Position numbers and translations under genes: made by a program
Notes under the pieces: generated by a model
The model's input: the letters and a program-made list of their open reading frames with translations, nothing else
Database searches by the model: none
Told to the model about the DNA's origin: nothing
Assembly (NCBI GenBank): GCA_037953745.1
Contig: JBAKBP010007977.1
Span: 1 to 64,000 of the forward strand
Length of the DNA: 64,000 bases
From: Lithodes maja
Taxonomy: Eukaryota; Arthropoda; Malacostraca; Decapoda; Lithodidae
Direction of reading: 5' to 3'
Shown here: one piece after another, positions 46,072 to 55,447 of the stretch
How the letters are laid out: each line of letters starts with the position of its first letter
Position numbering within the stretch: position 1 is the first letter of the stretch

Positions 46072-46282
46072 CCCTTTGTGTACCGGTGACGTCTTTTTTT
46101 ATTGTAGTCTAGCTATAATTAGACGATTTTGTGGAGCTTATGAAGGATCTGTGGTAGTAAAAAGGGTTAATTAAGATAGTTGAAAGCCTGCTAATTTTAT
46201 GGAGGCCCTTCATAAACTAAATAAAATCATCTTAATATCCAGTATGAAATGAAACCGACAGAACTGTACTGAACGCTTTGGG
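46072..46282. mobile_element. Probable small DNA element in the AGGTCA repeat
   Basis: A 211-bp insertion relative to the homologous unit at 44796 (CTAGACTGTTTGATGTATTG becomes CTAGACTGTTTAACCC ... GGGTTACGTATCG). The ends AACCCTTTGTG and (reverse complement) AACCCAAAGCG are weakly inverted. The flanks TTAA / TTAC suggest a decayed TTAA duplication. Confidence 0.5.
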
Positions 46283-46531
46283 TTACGTATCGTCACCAAA
46301 TTTTGCTGGCAAATTCGGTTGGTCAATGCAACGCTTGTCCAAATTTTGTGTTTTTGTTATTCAAAGGTCAAGGTGAATGGTGAAGGTCACAGCTTATGGT
46401 CACTATTTCTTTCTTATATATTATATTTTAAATTTGAATTACACCATATTCAAAATGCTACAAAATAGTGTTGCGCTGTCCTTATTATAGATAAATATTC
46501 CAATGGTTAAGATTCAATGTGATCATCAATG

Positions 46532-46536
<5 letters not shown>

Positions 46537-46590
<54 letters not shown>
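46537..46590. repeat. (TA)n microsatellite at the border of LTR element 2
   Basis: An uninterrupted TA run ends exactly where the LTR begins (TGTTACGTATC at 46591). The element therefore probably inserted into this tract. Confidence 0.95.
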
Positions 46591-46594
<4 letters not shown>

Positions 46595-48685
46595 ACGTAT
46601 CTTGATCCTCAAGTGGTTAACTTGATGAATCTAGATAGCACAGAGATATATATTAAGGTATCAGTCAGCTGAAGGCAAAACAAAAGTAAAATCTAATAAA
46701 ATTATTTCCTGTTGTTGCTTCCTTTCCTTTTGGATCTTAGGACTTAGTAACCTTTATTGACTGATACTCTTTAATTATGAAAAATACTGAAACTAATTAA
46801 AGTCATGTAGTATTTATAAAGAATTATTATTTAACCGAAGCTTAGTAGGCTATGGTTATGAACCGAAGAAGTATATCTAAAGAAGGACTATTAATTCTAT
46901 AAAAAGTCTTGAAAGATAAATATTAAATTAAGAATATTTCTGTCTCTTACCCTTTTTGAAATGAATAGATAGTTTTCTTCTATGTCCTTTTATTTATATT
47001 TAATGTAATTATTCTTGGTTCTTGTCTTACGTTAACAGTATTATAAATAATATTATTATTATCATCAGGATTTATATCAATGTCACATAAAAAGTTAGAT
47101 ATATATATTTAATAATTAGTTAAATGTATTTCCTAACCACGTAACATTGAGGTTTGATTATGAGTAAATTAAGTTACAGGATCGCTTCATAGATTCGATT
47201 CAGGTCTCACTCAAATAATATGAAAAGCAAAAATAATATTTTGAAGCTAAAAGAATTTTCTTCAGCTTAGGAAATCACTAGAAGTAATATTAACACAGCC
47301 ATGTTAGTCTAAGGCGATATTACTAATACGAAACAATAGCATCACCGTACTAAGCACCGTTAAGCAATGTAAGCTTAATTCAAAGAAAATGAAAGAACTC
47401 GTAAGTATTAATATAAAACAATAGTATTAGTTTCATCATAACCCAATTACTTAACCTTGACAAGCGCTAAATAGACCTAGGGGCTAGGGTAGTTATTTGT
47501 GCATTTCTAGCCTTGGATTCTGACAGAATTCGTTATATTTACAATATAGAGCATTATTTGTTTTCGGTATGCTTTTATTTTACATATATGATGTATATAA
47601 TGAACCTTCAAGAGTGCTAAAATATGTGGGAAAAGCATTTGGGTGGTGAAAAACGAAGATATTGGCCACCCGGTCATAATCTCAGGCGAGAGAGAGACAC
47701 AGGCAACCCTCCTCTCTCGCTGTCTGTGAGGTAACTGAGACGAGCGGGGCGGTGTGGGCCGGTGTTTGGGTGTTACATAACGATCTTTTCTGCAACCCAC
47801 TTGTGCTACATTATCGCGGGAGAGAAAAATAACCGATAAATGATGATAATAAGAGGGAAAATAGGTGATAATAATTATTGAGGAGGGGAGGGAGGGGGGA
47901 ATAAGATGGGGAAGGAGGGGAGGGGGGTGGGTGAGATTTACATGGATGAGTACTGGAGGGGAATTATCTCACCTAGAGACAAATTCCTTTGTTTTGATAG
48001 GCCCTTTTTTTTTTTGGAAAGCTTTTTTTATGGTCTTGCTTCCGTGAGGCCTATCGCGTTCCCTATAGGAAGCCTTCCGTGAGGCCTATCGCGCTTGCCG
48101 GGTTAAAGAGTTGCTTTAGTCCACAAGTTAGTCAACTAAAATAGTTAAGTACATAATAATAGCGTTAACGTTAATTCGCAATCACATATCTCACTAACCA
48201 ACATAACGTAAGTGTTTACACGGAACACACTTAACACACACATATATAATCTGACTGACAGTCACAATCCCATTATAATACTTCACCCCGTCTTCCTCCA
48301 GCTGCAAGTTCACCTTCCCCAACTCCAAATGAGACTGATTTGAATGCCCACTACTCGGGTCTTATATACGAAACAATGATGGTGTAGGAACGAATCAGGA
48401 GGCGGGGGGTGGTGCCCGCTCCAATCACAGCTCCTCGAGTTGCATAGCAGGTGCATGGTCCAATCACAGCTCCTGGCGTCGAACATACGTCATAGCGTCG
48501 GTCATCGAAGTAGTTTGCAGGGTCCCCCATGACGCACGCAGGTGTGAAGGCTTGTTTGCTGGTATGCAGGCTAGCTGGTTTCCCACTCGCTAGTTCGCTC
48601 GCTAGTTTGCTTCGCCGCTTGGGTAGTTTGGCTCCTTCAACTCTAATTCTAACTCTTAAATTAACATACAGGGCTCCGTATGTCA
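46591..48685 (-). repeat. LTR element 2, 3' LTR with MITE insertion
   Basis: The + strand begins TGTTACGTATCTTG and ends CGTATGTCA. It is 2095 bp long because of a 648-bp MITE plus a TTAA duplication; without these it is 1443 bp, against 1438 bp for the middle LTR. Small indels and about a dozen substitutions separate the two. Confidence 0.9.
47455..48102. mobile_element. TTAA-flanked MITE inside LTR 2
   Basis: TTAA at 47451-47454 and 48103-48106. The ends CCTTGACAAGCGC and (reverse complement) CCCGGCAAGCGC are inverted. The other LTR copy has the empty site (AATTACTTAAAGAGTTG at about 54860-54876), proving the insertion and its boundaries. Frames within it are not recognisable proteins. Confidence 0.9.
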
Positions 48686-48700
48686 GACCTCCCCCCTAGA
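48686..48700 (-). other. LTR element 2 polypurine tract
   Basis: On the minus strand AGGGGGGAGG precedes the 3' LTR start (TGACATACGG), with two pyrimidine-containing bases between. Confidence 0.55.
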
Positions 48701-48751
48701 AAAGAGTTTAAGGAGTATAGTACAAAATATGAAACATAATACATAAATAGA

Positions 48752-49017
48752 TTCACCACCAGATTGGCAACAGCAAGATTATAATGAGGATATAATAAGG
48801 ATATCACCCAAAGTAGGCAACGTCTCCAGGTACCACATCAGAACATAGCCGGAACGTAGCTGGAGCGTTATTCGAACTGCAAGGCATCTCACAGCTGAAG
48901 GCTTGACAGCGCACTACTAAAGCATGATATTTACCTCGCTACAAGGGAGAGCTAATTGCCAAAATCCTCTCATTAAGTTAAACTTACTGCGGTATGAGGC
49001 CAATCTGGTAAATGTAA
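48752..49017 (-). pseudogene. Decayed second copy of an RT segment next to the 3' LTR
   Basis: This non-coding stretch aligns in order with the RT segment 49727-50045. Shared blocks include CCACCAGATTGGCA-CAGCAAGAT, GTAGCTGG-GCGTT, GCTGAAGGCTTGA / GCAGAAGGCTTGA, AAAGCATGATATTT and CCAATCTGGT at the end. The part covering the YIDD motif is mostly deleted. The same segment occurs in the tandem partial copy at about 55513-55780. It is a degenerate intra-element duplication. Confidence 0.8.
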
Positions 49018-49020
49018 TCT

Positions 49021-50370
49021 TTAACAGATACGTGATAGGCAATCGGCTAGCACGTTCTGGACCCCCTTAATATGTTTGACATCCAGGGAGTATTCCTGCA
49101 GCAACAAACTCCACCTGGTCAGTCGTTGGTTTTTATTTTGGAACCTATGCAAAAATGTTAAGGGGTGATGGTCAGTATACACAGTGATGGCACCAGAGGC
49201 AGATTGCACATAGACAGCAAAGTATTGAAGGGATAAAATTAATGCTAACAGCTCCTTCTCAATGACTGAATAGTTACGTTGGGCAGAATTTAATTTTTTA
49301 CTGAAATAGCACACAGGATGCAATACCTCACAGTCGTCTTCCTGGAGCAACACTGCACCAACCCCGGTATTGCTCGCATCCACTGCCAGGGAAAAAGATC
49401 TGTTAAAATCAGGAGCTCGGAGTACAGGATAATTAGATAATATATATTTGGTAGCAATAAAGGCCTCTTCACATTCAGAGGACCACACAAACTTCACATC
49501 CTTACGGAGAAGATCTGTCAGGGGAGCGGTCAACTTTGAAAAATTTATAATGAAACGCCTATAATAGCCAATCATGCCTAGGTACCTTTGGATATGTTTC
49601 TTAGTGCTAGGAGTTGGGAATTCTAGAATAGACTCTACCTTTGCTTGAGGAGGTGCAACCTGCCCCTGACCTACCGTATATCCTAGACACTGTACCGTAC
49701 TCTTTACAAAGGTGCATTTCTTAAGATTAACCACCAGATTGGCATCAGCAAGATTTAAGAACAGCAATCTAAGTTGGTAAAGATGCTCCTCCCATGACTG
49801 TGAAAAGATAAGAATATCATCGATGTAGACAACGCACCCAGGTACCCCTTCAGTCACCAAATTCATGAGGCGCTGGAATGTAGCTGGGGCGTTTTTCAAG
49901 CCGTAGGGCATTACGTTACAGCAGAAGGCTTGATTGTTGACTACAAAGCATGATATTTCCCTCGCTCTAGGGGTGAGAGCTACTTGCCAACATCCCTTCA
50001 TCAAGTCAATCTTGCTGATATAGGTAGGTGGCTGTACCAATCTGGTCAATGCAGTCGTCGATCCGTGGCAGTGGGTAGGTATCGTTCTTTGTGACAGCAT
50101 TGACTTGCCTATAGTCCATACATAACCTATGGCTCCCATCTGGCTTTGGCACAAGTATGACCGGACTACTCCACTGGCTTAAGGCCCTAGTGATCAGTTC
50201 GTTAGATAACATAAAGTCAAGCTCGACCTGCAGTATACTCCTGCGTTGTGGCGAGACACGGTAGGGGGATAGTTTAATGGGAGTTGCATCCCCTACGTCG
50301 ATGTCGTGCACGGCCAAAGAAGTGAGCCCTGGAGTATCACGGAACACATTGGGAGACTGAGATAAAACAG
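49021..50370 (-). pseudogene. LTR element 2 reverse transcriptase - RNase H, frameshifted
   Basis: The RT starts in the frame 50347-50006 (VGDATPIKLSPYRVSPQRR, SQWSSPVILVPKPDGSHRLC, YPLPRIDDCIDQIGTATY). It then shifts, apparently through a 4-bp TACC duplication near 50030, into the frame ending at 49021. That frame has YISKIDLMKGCWQVALT (motif A), VMPYGLKNAPATFQRLMN (motif B), VVYIDDILIFS (motif C, YIDD) and LGMIGYYRRFI. RNase H follows: LAVDASNTGVGAVL (Asp), SVIEKELLAL (Glu), VYTDHHPLTFL (Asp) and NVLADCLSR (Asp). RT and RNase H lie downstream of integrase, the reverse of the usual gypsy order. Apart from the two frame breaks all catalytic positions are retained. Confidence 0.9.
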
Positions 50371-53000
50371 ATTAGTTGGTTCGCTTGATCAGAGGGAAGA
50401 TGACATAGTTCAGATGGTAATTCCCTCCAAGCCACTGAATTATACTGAAAGTTGGATAGGCTACATGACAAGTCAAAGTCTGCATGGATACCTTCAGGAT
50501 CTGGAACAGTCTGTTGCGGGTCAGTAAGAGAACTGAAGACTTCGTCCGCACCAGGCTGTTCACAGGTCCTGACATTCACTGCCACAGTGGGAGAATCTGG
50601 AGGAGAGGAATCAGGGGACCTATGGTAGGGTTTCAACATATTTATATGGAATACTTGCGTGGGCTTTCTCCTGTCTGGGGTAGTTACTAGATAATCGGTA
50701 ATGCTCACCCTCCGAATGATCTTATATGGGCCCCTGAACTTGGCAGATAATGGTTGGCCAAAAAGGGGGAGCAGGACCAAAACCTCATCACCGGGCTTAA
50801 ACTCCCTCTCACAGGCTTTTCTGTCATACCATTTCTTCATGGAGCTTTTAGCCACTGTCAAGTTTTGAGCGGCAAACTCACATGAGGATCTCAGCCGGGT
50901 TTTGAAATCTGAAACATACTTGAGGAGGTTTTGGTTCCCCTCCTGGCCAACTAGGCTATCCTGCAATAGTTGCAAAGGACCTCTTACCTGGTGACCGAAA
51001 ACTAGCTCATTAGGGGAAAAACCCAGAGATTCAGTTGGAACCTCACGAGTAGCAAATAAAAGAAAAGGTACCCCCTTATCCCACTCAACTCCGGTCTCTG
51101 TACAATACTTACGTAACATTCCCTTTAATGTCTGATGATATCGTTCGAGAACCCCTTGACTCTCTGGGTGGTAGGTGCTAGACTTAACATGCTCGATACC
51201 CAACTCCTTCAGGGACTGCTGGAAAATGTTAGAGGTAAAATTAGTTCCTTGATCACTTTGCACCTCATGGGGGAAACCCATTCTGGTGAAGAATTTGAGC
51301 AGTTCCTTGATGACAGTTGGAGCAGAGGTAGTCCTTAAGGGTATAGCCTCTGGGTAGCGAGTTGCCATGTCCATGATAGTTAATAAATAAATGTTACCTT
51401 GGGAAGTCTTAGGCAATGGGCCTACAATGTCCACTACCACCCGAGTAAAAGGATTCTCGAAAACGGGCAAGGGCACCAGAGGATGTACAGGCACTTTCTG
51501 ATTGGGTTTTCCTGTCATCTGGCAAGTGTGACACACTCTACAAAACTCCACTACATCTGCACGCATTCCTGGCCAGTAAAAGTGGGCTCTGATTCTGTCT
51601 AGAGTTTTTCTCACACCTAGGTGTCCTGCTAATGGTATACAATGGGCCATTTCCATGATATCTCTACGACAAGGTTTGGGGACTACTACTTGATGGACGT
51701 CCCAAGCCCCGTCATCGATTGGTCTGTGTGGCGGTCTCCATCTTCGCCACAATACTCCTCCTTTGAGGTAGAACCATTCACCACCCTCCTTCTCACATTC
51801 CTCTTCACTCACGGACCTGGCAGCTAACTCCTTGCATTCACTATCATCTCTCTGTAGCTCTACCAGGCCACTAGGACAATTTGGAGGAGTTTCATGGTCA
51901 TCGTTAGGGTCAAGATGAGCCATAAAGGTGTCAGATAAATCCACCTCAGTCACATCATCAGGCACAGTTGGAGCGTCATTCACACTCTCATCATCCCTTT
52001 CATCAACTCTTACATTCGGTACATTTCTGTCTGAGGGAACTGCTACTTGAGACATTGAACATGTGACAGCACACACAGGGAAAACTGTTGGCATCTCCTT
52101 TTCGAGCTCACCGGTTAGTGGCTCGTTAACAGGGGAAAGTGACAAAATGGGGTCTGGTCGGACCTTCTCACCTGCTACATCATTCCCCAAAAGGAGTGTT
52201 ACCCCAGACACAGGGATATCTTGGGACCTACACAAAGCTATGGTGGCCTCACCCTGTAGTAACTCACATTCAATTTCGCCTTTTACCAAGTATGCATAAA
52301 ATTGGCCTCCAGCACCTCTCATTACAACTGGTTCGCCAGGTGGGCACTCAGTGTAAGGATTCACCATGAGGGTGCTAGTAGAACCTGTGTCTCTCAGAAT
52401 GTTTACCTCATGCATACAACCATTTAATCTCACGTTGCCAGATGAAATAAAGGGACGGTAACTGTCCTGCACTGATGGTGAAATTATTATTGGCTTAACC
52501 CTAGTGGGTTGCACCACACATGCTACTACACCCCTGTCTAGATGATTTACGTTAGCTGCTAGGTACTCCTTCTGTCGGGAGTCCTGCATTAAAGGAACTT
52601 TTGGTGCTAGGTACTCCTTCTGTCGGGAGTCCTGCATTACAGGCACATATGGAGTTTGAGATACGGCGGCAACTGTCTGCCCCGATCTCTCGGTTCTCTC
52701 CTTGGCCCAGCACTGATAAGCTAGGTGGCCTCTCTTGCCACAAAAAGTACATACTTTAGGGGATACGGGAACGTTCCCTCTTTGAGCATTACTATTAGTT
52801 TGGGGCCCACCTCTGTTACCATTGCCCTGAGTCGCATTTTTAGTTGGGGGAACAATTCTATTTTGGCTAGCTGGGGAAGACGTTATAGGCTTGTGACTGG
52901 GTCTGTCAAATTTGTGATTGGGATACTTAAAATTAGAGCTAGAATTATCGTAGGGCTTCTTTCCACGAAATTTGTTGTTGAGCACGTATGTGTCAGCCAT
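50337..53000 (-). CDS. LTR element 2 gag C-terminus - protease - integrase
   Basis: 887 residues: a CCHC zinc knuckle at 84-97 (CTFCGKRGHLAYQC) and an imperfect tandem duplication (VPVMQDSRQKEYLA / VPLMQDSRQKEYLA, about 119-148). An aspartic protease follows with ILRDTGSTSTLM (DTG at 204-206) and VTLLLGNDVAG. The integrase has an HHCC finger (HCIPLAGHLGVRKT ... CRVCHTCQ), VVVDIVGPLPKT (Asp), HEVQSDQGTNF (Asp), TYHPESQGVLERYH (Glu) and a GPY/F module (FRGPYKIIRRV). All integrase catalytic residues are present. There is no RT between protease and integrase. The frame ends in a linker (ELCHLPSDQANQLI) that normally precedes RT; a frame change near 50370 leads into the RT. Confidence 0.9.
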   Translation of the reverse strand: MADTYVLNNKFRGKKPYDNSSSNFKYPNHKFDRPSHKPITSSPASQNRIVPPTKNATQGNGNRGGPQTNSNAQRGNVPVSPKVCTFCGKRGHLAYQCWAKERTERSGQTVAAVSQTPYVPVMQDSRQKEYLAPKVPLMQDSRQKEYLAANVNHLDRGVVACVVQPTRVKPIIISPSVQDSYRPFISSGNVRLNGCMHEVNILRDTGSTSTLMVNPYTECPPGEPVVMRGAGGQFYAYLVKGEIECELLQGEATIALCRSQDIPVSGVTLLLGNDVAGEKVRPDPILSLSPVNEPLTGELEKEMPTVFPVCAVTCSMSQVAVPSDRNVPNVRVDERDDESVNDAPTVPDDVTEVDLSDTFMAHLDPNDDHETPPNCPSGLVELQRDDSECKELAARSVSEEECEKEGGEWFYLKGGVLWRRWRPPHRPIDDGAWDVHQVVVPKPCRRDIMEMAHCIPLAGHLGVRKTLDRIRAHFYWPGMRADVVEFCRVCHTCQMTGKPNQKVPVHPLVPLPVFENPFTRVVVDIVGPLPKTSQGNIYLLTIMDMATRYPEAIPLRTTSAPTVIKELLKFFTRMGFPHEVQSDQGTNFTSNIFQQSLKELGIEHVKSSTYHPESQGVLERYHQTLKGMLRKYCTETGVEWDKGVPFLLFATREVPTESLGFSPNELVFGHQVRGPLQLLQDSLVGQEGNQNLLKYVSDFKTRLRSSCEFAAQNLTVAKSSMKKWYDRKACEREFKPGDEVLVLLPLFGQPLSAKFRGPYKIIRRVSITDYLVTTPDRRKPTQVFHINMLKPYHRSPDSSPPDSPTVAVNVRTCEQPGADEVFSSLTDPQQTVPDPEGIHADFDLSCSLSNFQYNSVAWRELPSELCHLPSDQANQLICFISVSQCVP

Positions 53001-53067
53001 GTCAGCGGCGTCGGCAAGACAATCTACCTTTTTCCCCTTTAAATGATAGGATACAGAAGAATCAATT

Positions 53068-53922
53068 TCATAGGAAATTTTCTAACAGGACCAACTCCTT
53101 CAGACCGTTGTAGCTTGTGACTTTCTTACTCTTGACCCAATGATTGAAAGTTTTAGTCATGGTCCTGGCAAATACCTTATGGGTTTCTTCTATTTTCTTC
53201 TGGTTTTTACGGAAAGATTGCCTGTAAGCCTCAGGCTGCAATTGATAGGTTTTTAGGATAGCTTCTTTGAGATTGTCATAATCCTGCCTAACTTCTGCTA
53301 CTTCTGACAAATACGTGGCTCGAGCCTGCCCTGTCAAAACAGTTTGTAACATAAAAGGCCATTGATCTCTTGTCCACTTCATACCTCCAGCAACTTCCTC
53401 AAACAAAACAAAGAAATCCTGCACATTATCCTCAGTGAAAGGTGGAATGACACTAGTCATAGTCAATCCCAGAGGGGGAGCAATTTCGGGAGCATTTGTA
53501 TTGACATTTAGTTGAGCCGTACGATATTGATATTGATATTGTTCGGTCGTTGCTCTGGCTTGTTCGGCATTTGCTCTGGCTTGTTCGGCATTTAGTCTGG
53601 CTTGTTCGGTCTTTGCTTCGGTATTTATTCTGGCTAGTTCCAGTACTTGATCACCGGTCAAACCAGGTGGCAATTGTTCATAAAGTTGGCCAAGTTTACT
53701 CGGGATCCCACCAACTGCTCCGTCTCCCTCCCCGCCTTCTACAGGGAACAGGTGGGTTTTTATGGTCTGAGCCACCTCTACTTTAGACATGTTTGAGACA
53801 GTTAATTGGAGATGTGAGGCAAGCACTTTCAGTTCGGATTTTGACAGACAGTCAATATCAGGGGCTGTGGGGTCTGATTCTATGAAAACTCGAGCATCTT
53901 CGTCATTAATTAGTTGAGGCAT
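53068..53922 (-). pseudogene. LTR element 2 gag, N-terminal and capsid part
   Basis: 284 codons from MPQLINDEDARVFIES. An N-terminal SAP-like segment (LSKSELKVLASHLQL ... MSKVEVAQTI, about residues 25-56) is followed by an Ala/Gln/Glu tandem-repeat coiled coil (AEQARANAEQARA, about 110-130). The gag capsid region has QDFFVLFEEVAGGMKWTRDQ, ATYLSEVAEV and YQLQPEAYRQSFRK. The frame stops at 53068 in an A-rich stretch. In the next frame the capsid end continues (YHLKGKKVDCLADAADMADT) into the downstream ORF starting at 53000. A single-base indel inside the capsid region is the simplest explanation; programmed frameshifting there would be unusual. Confidence 0.83.
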
Positions 53923-53987
53923 GATTAATATTTGGTTTTTAAGTAGTGAAACGTTAATGAAACTGAGTGAAACTGTATGAAACGAAT

Positions 53988-54003
53988 CCTGGCGAGGTCG
54001 CCA
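53988..54003 (-). other. LTR element 2 primer-binding site
   Basis: On the minus strand, six bases after the LTR, is TGGCGACCTCGCCAGG. Its first nine bases equal those of the candidate sites of elements 1 and 3. Confidence 0.5.
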
Positions 54004-54009
54004 CTCTTC

Positions 54010-55447
54010 TGTTACGTATCTTGATCCTCAAGTGGTAAACTTGATGAATCTAGATAGCACAGAGATATATATTAAGGTATCAGTCAGCTGAAGGCAAAAC
54101 AAAAGTAAAATCTAATAAAATTATTTCCTGTTGTTGCTTCCTTTCCTTTTGGATCTTAGGACTTAGTATCCTTTATTGACTGATACTCTTTAATTATGAA
54201 AAATACTGAAACTAATTAAAGTCATGTAGTATTTATAAAGAATTATTATTTAACCGAAGCTTAGTAGGCTATGGTTATGAACCGAAGAAGTATATCTAAA
54301 GAAGGACTATTAATTCTATAAAAAGTCTTGAAAGATAAATATTAAAGTAAGAATATTTCTGTCTCTTACCCTTTTTGAAATGAATAGATAGTTTTCTTCT
54401 ATGTCCTTTTATTTATATTTAATGTAATTATTCTTGGTTCTTGTCTTACGTTAACAGTATTATATTATTATTATCATCAGGATTTATATCAAAGTAACAT
54501 AAAAAGTTAGATATATATTTAATAATTAGTTAAATGTATTTCCTAACCACGTAACATTGAGGTTTGATTATGAGTAAATTAAGTTACAGGATTCGATTGC
54601 TTCATAGATTCGATTCAGGTCTCACTCAAATAATATGAAAAGCAAAATAATATTTTGAAGCTAAAAGAATTTTCTTCAGCTTAGGAAATCACTAGAAGTA
54701 ATATTAACACAGCCATGTTAGTCTAAGGCGATATTACTAATACGAGACAATAGCATCACCGTACTAAGCACCGTTAAGCAATGTAAGCTTAATTCAAAGA
54801 AAATGAAAGAACTCGTAAGTATTAATATAAAACAATAGTATTACTTTCATCATAACCCAATTACTTAAAGAGTTGCTTTAGTCCACAAGTTAGTCAACTA
54901 AAATAGTTAAGTACATAATAATAGCGTTAACGTTAATTCGCAATCACATATCTCACTAACCAACATAACGTAAGTGTTTACACGGAACACACTTAACACA
55001 CACATATATAATCTGACTGACAGTCACAATCCCATTATAATACTTCACCCCGTCTTCCTCCAGCTGCAAGTTCACCTTCCCCAACTCCAAATGAGACTGA
55101 TTTGAATGCCCACTACTCGGGTCTTATATACTAAACAATGATGGTGTAGGAACGAATCAGGAGGCGGGGGGTGGTGCCCACTCCAATCACAGCTCCTCGA
55201 GTTGCATAGCAGGTGCATGGTCCAATCACAGCTCCTGGCGTCGAACATACGTCATAGCGTCGGTCATCGAAGTAGTTTGCAGGGTCCCCCATGACGCACG
55301 CAGGTGTGAAGGCTTGTTTGCTGGTATGCAGGCTAGCTGGTTTCCCACTCGCTAGTTCGCTCGCTAGTTTGCTTCGCCGCTTGGGTAGTTTGGCTCCTTC
55401 AACTCTAATTCTAACTCTTAAATTAACATACAGGGCTCCGTATGTCA
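54010..55447 (-). repeat. LTR element 2, middle LTR (1438 bp)
   Basis: It serves as the 5' LTR of the complete internal region and, at the same time, as the 3' LTR of the partial copy at its right. It contains two CCAATCACAGCTCC boxes (about 55182 and 55222), TGACGCACG (about 55291) and a minus-strand TATATAAG (55130-55123). Confidence 0.9.
55123..55300 (-). promoter_or_regulatory. Predicted LTR 2 promoter: TATA with duplicated CCAAT
   Basis: On the minus strand a TATATAAG box lies downstream of two inverted CCAAT boxes embedded in a repeated CCAATCACAGCTCC motif and a CRE-like TGACGCA. Motif-based only. Confidence 0.45.

Larger units (their letters stand above)
43240..46536. repeat. AGGTCA-rich tandem repeat family
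   Basis: The region begins with CTCTGCGAAGCAGAGTGG and contains dozens of AGGTCA words, often as AAGGTCAAAGGTCAAGGTCA. Larger units repeat: ACTCCTCCTAGAC at about 43341, 44783 and (as CTCTTCCTAGAC) 46052; TTCTCACTAGGCTTACCATG-like blocks near 43653, 44223 and 45073; GCAAACTTCACAA blocks near 43791 and 44361. The major unit is about 1.3-1.45 kb and consists of related subunits of roughly 570 bp. No coding frame is seen. I do not know a function; the pattern resembles a non-autonomous repeat or satellite. Confidence 0.8.

Noticed and set aside
47507..47800. 97-codon minus-strand frame inside the MITE of LTR 2
   Set aside because: It lies wholly in a non-autonomous TTAA element and has no domain.
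53000..53100. Programmed frameshift between the two Gag frames of element 2
   Set aside because: The break falls inside the capsid region rather than at a gag-pol junction, and elements 1 and 3 read through the same region in one frame. A simple indel is more likely.
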